Shown piece after piece: positions 1 through 9,148 of a DNA stretch of 64,000 bases. Origin of the DNA: Vibrio ishigakensis. GTDB taxonomy: Bacteria; Pseudomonadota; Gammaproteobacteria; Enterobacterales; Vibrionaceae. The DNA lies in NCBI RefSeq assembly GCF_024347675.1, contig NZ_AP024882.1:372001-436000 (forward strand), given 5' to 3'. The translations under genes were made by a program, and so were the position numbers. How positions within the stretch are numbered: the stretch's first letter is position 1; every line of letters begins with the position of its first letter. Below the pieces are notes generated by a model. That model saw nothing but the letters and a program-made list of their open reading frames with translations. It did no database searches and had not been told where the DNA came from.

Positions 1-54
1 CCCGGCTATGAAAAGAAGAAGTATATCCATCGCAATCTATTCAGTGTTCCTTAA
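1..54 (+). CDS. C-terminal fragment of an unidentified protein cut by the left edge
   Basis: The first 18 codons read open from base 1 and end at TAA (52-54), giving a basic tail that ends NLFSVP. The stop shares the bases TTAA with the stop of the convergent acetyltransferase gene, a common arrangement for tail-to-tail genes. Too little is present to name a family, and a chance open frame cannot be excluded. Confidence 0.35.
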   Translation, partial: PGYEKKKYIHRNLFSVP

Positions 55-605
55 AGGACCTGTTCCCTTGTTTTGTTGACGGCAGAACATATGGCTTGCC
101 ACTCGGAGCGCAGAACCCCAAATTTCACCGAATCGTAGTAGTGGCCTCGATAGTAGCGAACCTTACGCAACCTCGCCTCTTGTTGAAAGCCAAGTTTAAG
201 GGCTAAGGCCATCATTCGCGGGTTTCCAGACCAGGTAGTCATGCCCACTCGCTCAATAGCATGCGTATCAAACAGATAACTCACCCAAAGGCGAACGGCT
301 CTCGCAGCCACACCTTTGCCCCAAACAGAGGAGTCATAGATAACAACGCCAGCTTCAAGCCAACGTGTCTCCTCACACTCCCAGTAACTGCTAACTGTAC
401 CTACAGGAACATCATCCAGTGTGACTAACTGGATATCTTTACCTGAGAGTAGCCTTTTGAAGGTAGAGTTCTTGAACTCATCTAGCGTTGGATGCTGGTA
501 GGGGAAATACGGCCCGTTAAATTCGGTCCACTCTTGATTAGAGGTGACAAGATGATAGACCAGCTCTAGTTCGCTAGGGTGGGCCGGTCTGATTGCTACT
601 GTCAT
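51..605 (-). CDS. GNAT N-acetyltransferase, RimJ/RimL-like
   Basis: This is a predicted cytoplasmic acetyl-CoA-dependent N-acetyltransferase of 184 residues. The acetyl-CoA binding loop is visible as WGKGVAA near residue 95, followed by the SGNPRMMALALKLGF segment and a C-terminal RYYRGHYYDSVKFG block typical of the RimL-like branch. The ATG at 605 is chosen because AAGGAG lies 9 bases upstream; an ATG ten codons earlier has no such site. The gene stands alone and converges with the fragment at the left edge. The family acetylates protein N-termini, amines or small metabolites; the substrate here cannot be read from sequence. Confidence 0.85.
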   Translation of the reverse strand: MTVAIRPAHPSELELVYHLVTSNQEWTEFNGPYFPYQHPTLDEFKNSTFKRLLSGKDIQLVTLDDVPVGTVSSYWECEETRWLEAGVVIYDSSVWGKGVAARAVRLWVSYLFDTHAIERVGMTTWSGNPRMMALALKLGFQQEARLRKVRYYRGHYYDSVKFGVLRSEWQAICSAVNKTREQVL

Positions 606-797
606 TATGACGCTCTCCTTGTCACTTTGAATCACTGGCTGACATGGTGCCGTTTTTCACACAGCACTTCAATCTACAAGCACTCAAAGCGTGCCCGGCT
701 TATTGTTCCATTCACCTCACAGAGTTTACCCGTCCAATTGGCGCAACTCTGGATTATTATCCATATTTAAAGTGTGGTTATTTGCGAGGGCATCAAG

Positions 798-1049
798 ATG
801 AAAAACGATCTAGATTCGAGCAAAGTATTGCAAGCCTATGAGTGTGTGATGAACAACGGCACACCAACAGAGCATGGCAAAATCTACGAAGGCGTTGAGG
901 CGTTTTCTGATTACGACGGCTATAACGTGTTTTTACGAGGAAATGGGGTGGAGCTGAAAGTAGGTTTTCACAACACCTATCATTTGGAATACGACCAAGA
1001 ACACCTAAGAGATAGCTTTCTGAAAAAAGTGGCGTTTCTCGCCAAGTAG
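798..1049 (+). CDS. DUF3081-like small protein
   Basis: This 83-residue soluble protein of unknown function resembles the DUF3081 group of marine gamma-proteobacteria, from memory of its TPTEHGKIYEGVEAFSDYDGYNVF core. It has no signal peptide or membrane segment and is rich in acidic and aromatic residues. The ATG at 798 is preferred over an in-frame ATG at 774 because GAGGG precedes it at a suitable distance and the product then has the family's usual length. It is monocistronic and converges on pdxY; the two are separated by a terminator hairpin. No function is assigned. Confidence 0.75.
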   Translation: MKNDLDSSKVLQAYECVMNNGTPTEHGKIYEGVEAFSDYDGYNVFLRGNGVELKVGFHNTYHLEYDQEHLRDSFLKKVAFLAK

Positions 1050-1072
1050 CCTTTTTGCTTGCGGCGTTCAAT

Positions 1073-1099
1073 AAAAAGGGTCTGACTAACATCAGACCC
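1073..1099 (-). terminator. Rho-independent terminator of pdxY
   Basis: An 8-bp stem (GGGTCTGA at 1078-1085, TCAGACCC at 1092-1099) with a 6-base loop is followed on the minus strand by TTTTTAT. It lies 29 bases past the pdxY stop and probably ends the minus-strand lipoprotein-pldA-pdxY transcript. Confidence 0.85.
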
Positions 1100-1127
1100 T
1101 CGGAAAGCTTGTTGCGTTAGAGAAAGA

Positions 1128-1985
1128 TTAACTCACCTCTTGCACCGCATAGTTAGAGCTCGGCTCCACAAATTCGTCTTGAGCTTTGATGGTCTGAAGC
1201 TCCCAAGTTTGAGATTCGTGTGTAACCTTCAATACCCCATAAGCGGCGTTATGCGCATGCTCAAACGCCTGTTTTGGTGATTTACCCTTCACCAGACCTG
1301 CGGTGAACAAGCCTGAGATTAAGTCACCTACACCAACCGGTTGTTTAGCGAACTCTAGATGCGGACGCTGAGCTAAATAAACACCATCTTCTGTGGCTAG
1401 CATCATAGAGAAGCTTTCATCAGACAATGAGTGAAGATGCTTAACCAGTACCATTTTCGGGCCTTTACTGATGGCATGACGACAGGCAGCAATCGCATCT
1501 TCTAGGGTGTTAATTTCCATCCCAGTAAACTGAGTCAGCTCGAACTGATTTGGCACTATCACATCAGCTAGAGACATCAAGCCATTGACCAATTTATCGG
1601 TAACTTCCTCTGGCACGATGCAACCCTTTTTCGGGTCCCCCATCACAGGGTCACACACATACAAGGCATTCGGATTGCGCTCCTTTAATTTAGCCACGGC
1701 AGCAGCAACTGAGTCACATTGAGCGCCGCTACCTTGATAGCCAGAGACCAAAGCATCACAGTTGGCCAGTTGCTCAATCTTGTCGATGCCTGCAATCAAG
1801 TCCGTGATGTCTGAAGAGTCAAATGCACGACCACTCCAGCCCTGCTGATACTGGGTATGGTTAGAAAATTGCACCGTATGGATTGGCCATACTTCCACAC
1901 CCATTCTCTGCATTGGAAAAACCGCAGAGCTGTTCCCTGCATGGCCAAATACAACATGGGATTGGATAGAGATGATATTCGTCAT
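1128..1985 (-). CDS. pdxY: Pyridoxal kinase PdxY
   Basis: The enzyme phosphorylates pyridoxal with ATP to pyridoxal 5'-phosphate in the cytoplasmic B6 salvage pathway. The 285-residue length matches PdxY. The ribokinase-fold signatures are present: [12 protein letters not shown] at residues 10-21 in the substrate site, CDPVMGD at 111-117, and the anion-hole/catalytic segment [10 protein letters not shown] at 218-227 with the catalytic Asp. The gene follows pldA by 29 bases and may be cotranscribed with it, although no functional link between phospholipase and B6 salvage is known. PdxK is the main alternative, but the N-terminal motif and length favour PdxY. Confidence 0.95.
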   Translation of the reverse strand: MTNIISIQSHVVFGHAGNSSAVFPMQRMGVEVWPIHTVQFSNHTQYQQGWSGRAFDSSDITDLIAGIDKIEQLANCDALVSGYQGSGAQCDSVAAAVAKLKERNPNALYVCDPVMGDPKKGCIVPEEVTDKLVNGLMSLADVIVPNQFELTQFTGMEINTLEDAIAACRHAISKGPKMVLVKHLHSLSDESFSMMLATEDGVYLAQRPHLEFAKQPVGVGDLISGLFTAGLVKGKSPKQAFEHAHNAAYGVLKVTHESQTWELQTIKAQDEFVEPSSNYAVQEVS

Positions 1986-2014
1986 TGCCTGTTCTCTGTA
2001 AAAAGGTTCTTCAA

Positions 2015-3001
2015 TTAAATAAAGTCTGTAAGGAGCACACCAACACCGATGCGCTGTATGTTGTAATTGTAATCAATCAAGCTCTCACCGTAGCCTTGGT
2101 AGTACTGCACATAACCTCGTACTTTTTTCAGGTATGGCAGTGGGAAGCTAACCCCCGCTTCAACGCCACCATAGCCAGTATCAAAGTTGTATCGAGCTAA
2201 ACCGGTGAATTCGAACACACTTAGGTTGTACGCTGCGGTCAACTCATAGTGACCAAGATAGTCTTCAATATCTTTGTTAGCATGATCCATACCACCAGCG
2301 GTAATCCAAGGTTGTAGGTACACCATAAAGTCTTTTTCTTCGTAGCCGATACCCGCAAACAATCGGTTCCAGCTGCGACTTAGCTCTTCCGTACGACCGT
2401 TGGACTCATGCTCGAAGCCCACACGGGTAAACCAGACGCCCTCGCCCATATCAATAGGAAGCGTAGTCTCATAAAAGAATTCGGGGCGGTAGTTGATGTC
2501 ACGAAATGGCGAAGAAATCTCTTCAGCATAAGCCTGCAAAAATGACTTCATAGTAAAGCCAAAGTAAATCTCATCATCCTCAAAGAAGACATCGTCAAAC
2601 ATGGAAATCTTAAAGCTGATCTGAAACTTGATCTCTTTGTTATCCAACTTGTCTGCACCATCACCAAACACATCGTCTGTGTACGGTGCCGTATTTATAT
2701 GGTCCATGTTGGTAATAGGCAAGAAATAGTTTTGCCTATACGAAGTGATGACAAAAGGATTGTCCTCTGACTCCTTCTCCAATTCATGACGCACCGTAGT
2801 GTGATGAGTTTTTGTCTCCTGAAGACATGTTTGTTTAATTTCGTCGAGATTATCTTGCTCGACATCCATATGGATTTTACGAAGCAAACAGTTATCAAAA
2901 GATTGTTCTTGGCTAGTAGTTTCTTGCGCAAACGCTTGTGAAGCCCCTAAAGCAAGTACCAGCAATAAGGCTTTAGAATGGCGAGCAGATAATTTCATCA
3001 T
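2015..3001 (-). CDS. pldA: Outer membrane phospholipase A (PldA)
   Basis: This is a calcium-dependent outer-membrane enzyme that hydrolyses acyl chains of phospholipids appearing in the outer leaflet. A signal peptide spans about residues 1-25 (ending AFA). The catalytic set is intact: His198 and Ser200 in FEHESNG and Asn212 in SRSWNR, with the same spacing as His142/Ser144/Asn156 of the E. coli enzyme. The C-terminal part alternates as a beta-barrel and ends in a terminal aromatic segment. At 328 residues it is slightly longer than E. coli OMPLA. It starts 7 bases after the upstream lipoprotein gene, with AAGGA before the ATG; a second ATG follows immediately. Confidence 0.95.
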   Translation of the reverse strand: MMKLSARHSKALLLVLALGASQAFAQETTSQEQSFDNCLLRKIHMDVEQDNLDEIKQTCLQETKTHHTTVRHELEKESEDNPFVITSYRQNYFLPITNMDHINTAPYTDDVFGDGADKLDNKEIKFQISFKISMFDDVFFEDDEIYFGFTMKSFLQAYAEEISSPFRDINYRPEFFYETTLPIDMGEGVWFTRVGFEHESNGRTEELSRSWNRLFAGIGYEEKDFMVYLQPWITAGGMDHANKDIEDYLGHYELTAAYNLSVFEFTGLARYNFDTGYGGVEAGVSFPLPYLKKVRGYVQYYQGYGESLIDYNYNIQRIGVGVLLTDFI

Positions 3002-3008
3002 TCAGTCC

Positions 3009-3668
3009 TTACATATAGAGTGTATGAAGAATAAATTCAGCACCCTGCTGAGTAATTTTCTCTACGTCTTTGTCCAGCACCTTGCTGGTGATCTTTGAAT
3101 GGTCGTTCTCAAGCACGCCATTGTTGTTGATAGCGAATACACGACGAGCCAAGAGATGACCGTCTGCTTTATCATTCACATCCACATCTACAATTAGGCG
3201 AACAGAGCGGTCGCGGGTACCAGCTGCTAGTTTCGCTAGGCCAATCGCAGCGCCAACAGGAATGAACTCTCGCACTCGGATATCTTCTTCTAGGTCTTCA
3301 ACCTTGATGATATTTACATCTACCATTGCTTGTTTTTGGCTAGCGGTATCATGAGGGAACAGCTTGTTAGACTTCTCAGTAAGAGAGGCTTTGATCTCAG
3401 CCTCAAATCTTGCGACCACTTCTGGGCTGACTTTGTCTTTGATGCTCTGGCTTAGCTGGATTTTTACATCATCCACAATGACGTTTTGGTATTCGTCAAT
3501 CTTGTAGTCATCTGATTTCCAAAAGAGACCTTGTTCATCAGATTTATAATCAAGTTCTTGGTATTTGTGGTTGCCATTAAGTAGAGCGAGTTCATCTTTC
3601 TCTGGTAGTGCGCTCGCACATCCAGCAAGTGCCGTCGCTATAGCTAGTAGAAGGATTTTGGTTTTCAC
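3009..3668 (-). CDS. Predicted lipoprotein of unknown function upstream of pldA
   Basis: The product is a 219-residue predicted lipoprotein with a lipobox LAGC at residues 14-17 and no transmembrane segment beyond the signal. Its mature part contains a segment VSPEVVARFEAEIKASL and a hydrophobic stretch FIPVGAAIGLAKLAAG, loosely like the DUF3313/DUF4410 type of periplasm-facing lipoproteins; this resemblance is from memory and weak. It is the first gene of a tight minus-strand run (7 bases to pldA), which suggests an envelope role linked to the outer membrane. The residue after the lipobox Cys is Ala, so outer-membrane sorting would be expected. Confidence 0.8.
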   Translation of the reverse strand: MKTKILLLAIATALAGCASALPEKDELALLNGNHKYQELDYKSDEQGLFWKSDDYKIDEYQNVIVDDVKIQLSQSIKDKVSPEVVARFEAEIKASLTEKSNKLFPHDTASQKQAMVDVNIIKVEDLEEDIRVREFIPVGAAIGLAKLAAGTRDRSVRLIVDVDVNDKADGHLLARRVFAINNNGVLENDHSKITSKVLDKDVEKITQQGAEFILHTLYM

Positions 3669-4014
3669 GTCGATGTTTCCTATTTAGGTTGAGGTTGAAA
3701 TCGACGGCAAGTATGCAGGGCAAATCTGATTAAGAAATAAACCAAATCACAAGCTTGAGTAACCTTTAAATCTTTTATTTATTGAGGTGGAAGCATGGGC
3801 AATAAACTTATAATAAATTTATAAAAACCCATTACTATCAGAGCCTTAATGTGTAGGTGTTGGATTTCTATATGTAATCAGAGTTTGAAAATAGGGCAGA
3901 GAAAAAAATACGAAACCAAGCTATCGAATGCGGTTTTAGCCGTTCATTATGTTTTGTATTAGGACAACTCAGTGGCAACCAGTAGCTTGTCTTCCCCAAG
4001 CAAACAATTGGAAA
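3669..4014. other. AT-rich intergenic segment, no gene seen
   Basis: These 346 bases lie between the lipoprotein gene and the aaeB terminator. They are AT-rich, especially around 3800-3830, and presumably hold the minus-strand promoter of the lipoprotein-pldA-pdxY run. No convincing coding frame or repeat was seen. Confidence 0.5.
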
Positions 4015-4045
4015 ACAAAAAGACTCATCCTTTGCAGGATGAGCC
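4015..4045 (-). terminator. Rho-independent terminator of the aaeXAB-like operon
   Basis: GACTCATCC (4022-4030) pairs with GGATGAGCC (4037-4045) around a 6-base loop, and the minus strand continues with TTTTTGTTTT. It lies 12 bases past the aaeB-like stop. Confidence 0.85.
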
Positions 4046-4057
4046 ATAAATATCAGG

Positions 4058-5881
4058 TCAAGCATGAAGTAATCTCGACAGAGCGAACCAGTTGTAGTTC
4101 ACCTCTTCTTTACTCCCAGTTTTATGCTCAATTAAATCCACCAACTTCTGGTTAAGCTTGAGATTTGTCTTTCCATTGTCGATTGACGCGAGCAGCAGTT
4201 TACGTTGCTCTTGGTCCAACTCTTCTTCATCCAGAACCCGAGTAAGGGCCTTGGTGTATAAGAGCGTAAATACTGAGTCATCATCCGACTCATCTATTAA
4301 GAATGAGTACGATGAAAGAATAAGATTATTGATGTTAATCTTGGTTTTAGTGTTCTTATCTCCATGCTTTAGCCTTTTCACCAAGCGAGTCAGGCGCTTC
4401 TTGATTACATCCGCCGTTCTGCGAGATGGCAACACTTGATAAGAGGTCCAAAGAACAAGCAAGCCCACCAGATTCGCCACAACAGAATTTAGGAAATGGG
4501 CAAAGTCATAAGATGGTGACGCGGTCAGTGGCACCAAATTACTCCATGAGAATAGCGATACCATAAACACTATCTTCATCAGAGAGCGACTCTGCCAGAA
4601 CCAGTAGGCCATTGTGTATACGCCGATAAAGCCAGTGATAAACAAGATCACGGGAGAGCCTATCGGCATGACAATGAAGTTAACCAAAAAGGCAAACGCC
4701 CCTGCCAAAAACTGAGCATAGATGTTGGTGCTAAATGCTCCCTCAGCCCCTGGCTGAGAGGCATACACCGAACTGATCATGCCCGCCATAATGATGGCAC
4801 TCATTCCATCTTGCCATTGCAGTTCTATCCACATAAACGAAAGTAAAAAGAGTGCGAGCGTTGCTCTAGCCATATTACTGAGCACGAGGAAGCCATCAGT
4901 GAAATTGTTAATATCATCGACATACTTACTCTCGCTGTAATCGTACACAATCTCTTGTTGATTAAAGCTTTGCAGTTGAAGAGCAAAGTCAGCTGAACGC
5001 TCCTCAAACAGTTCAAGCAAAGGCCCTGGTGCCAGTTGCCATTTCTCTCGATATTCTGTGTCTAGCTTAAAGCCACTGTCTTCTAACTCCTGCCACGCTG
5101 ACTGCGACATACCAACGGCATCACCCAGCTTCCTGTACTCAATCGCCTGTACGCCAATATTAATGCAGTCGTAAAAGGTAGCTCGGCTCTTTTCTTTCAC
5201 ACTTTTATCGCTGTGACTGCCATAGATTTCATCATCTACCGCCAGCCACTTCTTACCCACTAGGCTCAAGAATGTGCGTATTAGCTTGGTAACCTTTGAA
5301 GCCTCTGAACGGAACAGCTCGGAGATAAACTTTTCTGTTTGCGCCTTAACAAACAACAGCTCACGTTTATCATCCGCATAGGGAATGATGTAGCTCGCCA
5401 CCATCGACATTAGGATGCCGAACGAAATCCCAATACATCTCAGCTGAACATGGTCAAACAGGTTGGTCATATCCGCTTCTGCTGCAATAGGAAAGCCCAC
5501 CAGCGAGAGGGTGATACCCACCACGGCAAACATATAGGCTACACGGCGATGAAAGTAAGAAGCGATACCGAGACTAACCACTATGCCGAGGATAATAAAG
5601 GCGTTAAACAACCAAGCATCGATCATGGTGGCACTGGCCACGAACAAAACGTAAGCGCCGCCAATAAAGGTGCCAGCCAATCGCGCTACAGATTTTTTGA
5701 TGCTTGCGCCACGTGTGCCGGTTATTTGGATGATGGCTGCAGTCATCATTGCGGTTCCTGTAGCCTGAGAATCAAACAACAGAGATATCATCCAAGTCAG
5801 CAGCACAGCTAAGCAAAAGCGAAATGCAAAGGTCATAGAGTCAGGGTTTGACCACTGTCGAATCCAAGTCATCAACATCAT
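4058..5881 (-). CDS. aaeB: FUSC-family efflux protein, AaeB-like
   Basis: This inner-membrane protein of 607 residues has the FUSC layout: about six N-terminal membrane helices (residues 15-165), a large cytoplasmic region (about 170-345), a second set of helices (about 345-485) and a soluble C-terminus. In E. coli the homologous AaeB, with AaeA, exports aromatic carboxylic acids such as p-hydroxybenzoate. The start overlaps the stop of the membrane-fusion gene as ATGA, and the DUF1656 gene precedes both, which is the exact aaeXAB order. No LysR-type aaeR is adjacent. The substrate here is inferred only from the family and operon order. Confidence 0.85.
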   Translation of the reverse strand: MMLMTWIRQWSNPDSMTFAFRFCLAVLLTWMISLLFDSQATGTAMMTAAIIQITGTRGASIKKSVARLAGTFIGGAYVLFVASATMIDAWLFNAFIILGIVVSLGIASYFHRRVAYMFAVVGITLSLVGFPIAAEADMTNLFDHVQLRCIGISFGILMSMVASYIIPYADDKRELLFVKAQTEKFISELFRSEASKVTKLIRTFLSLVGKKWLAVDDEIYGSHSDKSVKEKSRATFYDCINIGVQAIEYRKLGDAVGMSQSAWQELEDSGFKLDTEYREKWQLAPGPLLELFEERSADFALQLQSFNQQEIVYDYSESKYVDDINNFTDGFLVLSNMARATLALFLLSFMWIELQWQDGMSAIIMAGMISSVYASQPGAEGAFSTNIYAQFLAGAFAFLVNFIVMPIGSPVILFITGFIGVYTMAYWFWQSRSLMKIVFMVSLFSWSNLVPLTASPSYDFAHFLNSVVANLVGLLVLWTSYQVLPSRRTADVIKKRLTRLVKRLKHGDKNTKTKININNLILSSYSFLIDESDDDSVFTLLYTKALTRVLDEEELDQEQRKLLLASIDNGKTNLKLNQKLVDLIEHKTGSKEEVNYNWFALSRLLHA

Positions 5882-6729
5882 TTGATATCCACTGAAACGG
5901 TTGTACCAGCGATCAATCTCTCTCTCGCGATAACCTCTTTAGGGATGCTGATACGAACAGGGACACGCTGAGCCAAACGCACCCAAGGCACGGTTGGGTT
6001 AACATTAGAGATCAAGCCCGAACTGTCCGCACTTTGGTCAGAGATAGCACGCCCTACCCCCTCGATTGTTCCATAGAAAGACTCACCTGAAGAGAAAGGA
6101 TGAACGGTCACTCTATGCCCTTCTTGGATATCTTTGATCTTGGTTTCAGTGAAGTAGGCTTGCACGTAATAGGTGTCACTTTCCACCAGTGCCACAAAGG
6201 TTTCACCGGTATTGATAAAATTTCCTTCGCGCTGATTAAGGTTGGTCACATAGCCATTTTTAGGTGCGTAAACCTTGGTTCGGCTTAGGTCTAACTCCGC
6301 CTTTTCAAGGTTCACTTTACTCTGCTGAAACTGAGCCTTGTTGGCCTCTACCTGCAGCTTTTCAGAGATAACCTGCTCTTGAGAGATAAGCTTTGCTGGA
6401 AGCAGTTTCGAATCTCGTCGATAGACGCTTTGTGATTGCTTAAGCTCTGCCTGTGCTTTTAGCATGGCAAATTTCGCCTGTGACAGGTTATTCCTGTAGT
6501 CCGCGTCGTCGATTACAAACAGCAAATCTCCTTCATTCACATACTGATTATCCTGCACCTTGATAGCGACAATCTCCCCCGATACCTTGGGTGAGATCTC
6601 TGCTATCTCAACATGGATTTTGGCATCTCGTGTCCATAAAGATTCAGTGTAAGCGGTATAAGATGAGTAACACGTTACGCCCGCACCTAGCACTAGAGCA
6701 GCTGGCAGAATAAATTTAAGAACATTCAC
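5878..6729 (-). CDS. aaeA: Periplasmic membrane-fusion protein, AaeA/HlyD-like
   Basis: The 283-residue product has one N-terminal membrane anchor (about residues 4-22), a split lipoyl/biotinyl-like domain (EISPKVSGEIVAIKVQDNQYVNEGDLL near 40-66 and GYVTNLNQREGNFINTGE near 165-182), a coiled-coil hairpin between the halves, and a beta-barrel C-terminus. It should link the AaeB-like pump to an outer-membrane channel. GTG at 6729 is chosen as start because AGGTG lies 7 bases upstream and it follows the DUF1656 stop by one base; an earlier in-frame ATG at 6765 would overlap that gene. Confidence 0.88.
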   Translation of the reverse strand: MNVLKFILPAALVLGAGVTCYSSYTAYTESLWTRDAKIHVEIAEISPKVSGEIVAIKVQDNQYVNEGDLLFVIDDADYRNNLSQAKFAMLKAQAELKQSQSVYRRDSKLLPAKLISQEQVISEKLQVEANKAQFQQSKVNLEKAELDLSRTKVYAPKNGYVTNLNQREGNFINTGETFVALVESDTYYVQAYFTETKIKDIQEGHRVTVHPFSSGESFYGTIEGVGRAISDQSADSSGLISNVNPTVPWVRLAQRVPVRISIPKEVIARERLIAGTTVSVDIK

Positions 6730-6730
6730 T

Positions 6731-6931
6731 TTATTGCACCTGTAATATAAGCAGTTGCCCAGCAATAATTACCACCAGACATAATTCAATGAGAGATGGG
6801 TTTACAAAGTTATTTCTTCGTAACAACCCACCTAATAAAAACTTAACAACATATAGTGCAATCAAACTAACTATGACCCACACCATAAAAACTGGGATAT
6901 ACACATGGCCCAACAAAATATGATCACGCAT
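6731..6931 (-). CDS. aaeX: DUF1656 small inner-membrane protein, AaeX-like
   Basis: This 66-residue protein has two hydrophobic helices (about residues 12-32 and 46-63) and a conserved-looking VYIPVFMVWVIVSL segment, the hallmark of DUF1656. In E. coli AaeX is the first gene of aaeXAB, and this one is likewise first and sits one base before aaeA. Its role in the efflux complex is not established in the family. The upstream region (6932 onwards) is shared with the divergent gadB gene. Confidence 0.85.
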   Translation of the reverse strand: MRDHILLGHVYIPVFMVWVIVSLIALYVVKFLLGGLLRRNNFVNPSLIELCLVVIIAGQLLILQVQ

Positions 6932-7631
6932 TATTTAGACCTTATTTATTGATTGTTGGCTTTCAGCAGAATAAGTAAATACGTTCCCATCAGATACACT
7001 AACCAATATGGCCTGTATCGATAAAAAACTTACAGACAACAGCAATGAACAATTACTGTCTGAAAAAATATGCCCTTGCATGGTTCGACCTCGATATACA
7101 CCCTGATAAGGAGTCCGCTTGCTTGTTGAGCTAGGCTGCCTCCCATGAAAATCTGCAGAAAATTGTATGCACCACGTCAGATAAAGTACTTAATCGAGCA
7201 TCATTTATAGATAAAATGCGCTTAGCAAAAACAATCAAACCATTGATTTATTTACATTATATTTTCTTGATGACTGATTTCTGGCGAATGGGAGAGTTGA
7301 AGCAGTAGTTTCAATCAATGTGTAGCGAATTGTGTCCAACCCTATGTCTGTCGGGCTTTAGGGAGATGATACTTTGCTAATACTCTTGCAGTATCACAGA
7401 CCACCACCCTCCCTTTTTCTGCGCGAAGTTCCCATCAAACCTTGGTATCAATCTAGATTTTATCGTTTTAATACAAGGGAATTAACTCATGTATTTTTAA
7501 ATTATTAACTCTTTATTTTCTAATTATGGAATTGATTTCTAGCTCAGCAATAATTCGTCTCGTCCAAAGCGAGATTGCTTTTACAAACAAGTAATCGCAT
7601 CTCATTCATTTAAATCATTGTGGAGCTACAC
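6932..7631. promoter_or_regulatory. 700-bp divergent control region between aaeX and gadB
   Basis: No convincing gene is present here. Both promoters should lie in this segment. On the plus strand a terminator-like hairpin occurs at 7360-7418 (listed separately). Downstream, 7480-7560 is very AT-rich, as expected for a promoter, so gadB may start there with a leader of under 100 bases. A small imperfect hairpin with AAAGC/GCTTT arms lies at about 7566-7582. The unusual length suggests additional regulation or a small RNA. Confidence 0.5.
7360..7418 (+). terminator. Terminator-like hairpin upstream of gadB
   Basis: AGGGAG (7360-7365) pairs with CTCCCT (7409-7414), and inside it TGATACT (7367-7373) pairs with AGTATCA (7390-7396); five T follow (7414-7418). 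No plus-strand gene precedes it, so it could end a small RNA or act as an attenuator for a longer gadB transcript. Internal asymmetry of the loop lowers confidence. Confidence 0.5.
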
Positions 7632-9017
7632 ATGCTACTTAACGACGTAAACCCTCAGTCAATTGATGATGTATTTGCAGATGAATTGCTAGATTCAACT
7701 GTTAATAAGACTACATTTCCTAGTAATGAGTCTAATCCAGATGCAGCTTATCAATTGGTATCTGACGAACTAATTTTAGATGGTAACTCTCGCCAGAACT
7801 TGGCTACTTTCTGCCAAACTTGGGTTGACGATAATATCCATAAGATCATGGACGAATGTATCGATAAAAACATGATCGATAAGGATGAATATCCTCAAAC
7901 TGCTGAGATTGAAAACCGCTGCGTTCACATGCTGGCTGACCTTTGGAATTCACCAGACGCAGAAAACACTATGGGCTGTTCAACAACAGGCTCAAGTGAA
8001 GCAGCAATGCTAGGTGGCATGGCAATGAAATGGCGCTGGCGCGAGAAGCGTCGCAAAGAAGGCAAATCTACTGACAAGCCAAACCTTATCTGCGGCCCTG
8101 TTCAAGTATGTTGGCACAAGTTTGCTAAATACTGGGACGTTGAACTTCGTGAAATCCCTATGGAAGGCGACCGTCTGCTGATGACTCCTGAAGAGGTTTT
8201 AGCGCGCGTTGATGAAAACACCATCGGCGTAGTTCCAACTCTTGGCGTTACCTTTACTTGCCAGTACGAACCAGTAAAAGCAATCGCAGATGCTCTAGAC
8301 AAGCTAGAAGCAGAAACTGGCCTAGATATCCCAATGCACGTAGATGGCGCGAGCGGCGCATTCATCGCACCCTTCGTTGACCCAGAGCTAGAGTGGGACT
8401 TCCGTATTCCTCGCGTTAAGTCTATCAACGCATCTGGTCACAAATATGGTCTAGCACCTCTTGGTGTGGGCTGGGTGGTATTCCGCGAAGCTCAAGACCT
8501 TCCAGAAGATCTTATCTTCCGCGTGAACTACCTAGGTGGCGACATGCCAACCTTCGCACTGAACTTCTCTCGCCCTGGTGGTCAGATCGTAGCTCAATAC
8601 TACAACTTCCTGCGTCTTGGTAAAGAAGGTTACCGTCGTATCCATGAGGCTTGCTACCACTCGGCACAGTACCTATCTGACGAAGTAGAGAAAATGGGCC
8701 TATTCGACATCATCTATGACGGTCGTGGCGGTATCCCTGCGATGAGTTTCAGCCTTAAAAAAGATGTAGATGCGGGCTTTAACCTATTCGACCTAAGCGA
8801 CGCTATCCGTGCTCGCGGCTGGCAAATTGCGGCTTACTCAATGCCGTCAAACCGTGAAGACCTAGTGATCATGCGCATCCTTATTCGTCACGGCGTAAGC
8901 CACGACATGGTTGACCTACTGGTTCAAGACCTAAAACGCACTATCGAAAAATTCCAGAAATTCCCGATAGTGAATTCTGTAGATGAAGAGAGCTCAAGCA
9001 CCTTCAACCACGGTTAA
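7632..9017 (+). CDS. gadB: Glutamate decarboxylase (PLP-dependent)
   Basis: The enzyme converts L-glutamate to 4-aminobutyrate and CO2, consuming a cytoplasmic proton. The 461-residue product aligns along its whole length with E. coli GadA/B as I remember it: [11 protein letters not shown] near residue 54, the [13 protein letters not shown] cofactor segment near 117, [13 protein letters not shown] near 236, and the PLP lysine K271 in [10 protein letters not shown]. The C-terminus ends FNHG, which keeps a penultimate His like the pH-sensing His465 of GadB. ATG 7632 is chosen because GGAG lies 6-10 bases before it; GTG 7620 is a weaker option. It is followed by an AspT-family antiporter, which suggests a decarboxylation/antiport cycle. 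Confidence 0.95.
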   Translation: MLLNDVNPQSIDDVFADELLDSTVNKTTFPSNESNPDAAYQLVSDELILDGNSRQNLATFCQTWVDDNIHKIMDECIDKNMIDKDEYPQTAEIENRCVHMLADLWNSPDAENTMGCSTTGSSEAAMLGGMAMKWRWREKRRKEGKSTDKPNLICGPVQVCWHKFAKYWDVELREIPMEGDRLLMTPEEVLARVDENTIGVVPTLGVTFTCQYEPVKAIADALDKLEAETGLDIPMHVDGASGAFIAPFVDPELEWDFRIPRVKSINASGHKYGLAPLGVGWVVFREAQDLPEDLIFRVNYLGGDMPTFALNFSRPGGQIVAQYYNFLRLGKEGYRRIHEACYHSAQYLSDEVEKMGLFDIIYDGRGGIPAMSFSLKKDVDAGFNLFDLSDAIRARGWQIAAYSMPSNREDLVIMRILIRHGVSHDMVDLLVQDLKRTIEKFQKFPIVNSVDEESSSTFNHG

Positions 9018-9025
9018 TCACATAA

Positions 9026-9114
9026 GGGGCTAGGTTCTCTAGCCCCACATTCAACTCAGTTAAGCACACCAAAGCCAGCTCGGGCAAAGCCCTGGAGTGA
9101 GGGACTTCTTTGGT
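9026..9114 (+). other. Intercistronic RNA hairpins between gadB and aspT
   Basis: A perfect 8-bp stem (GGGGCTAG 9026-9033, CTAGCCCC 9039-9046) with a 5-base loop lies nine bases after the gadB stop and has no T-run. A second structure pairs ACCAAAG (9068-9074) with CTTTGGT (9108-9114) and encloses GGGC-AAA-GCCC. Such elements often stabilise the upstream message or tune expression of the downstream gene. Confidence 0.6.
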
Positions 9115-9148
9115 TTGCAGAAAAGAAACAACTCACTCAGAGGTTAAA

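Noticed and set aside
5450..5812. 120-residue frame antisense to aaeB
   Set aside because: It is the shadow of a well-supported membrane protein; its His/Cys-rich composition reflects antisense reading.
7008..7106. 33-codon plus-strand frame in the gadB upstream region
   Set aside because: No ribosome site before its ATG and no protein-like composition; treated as chance.
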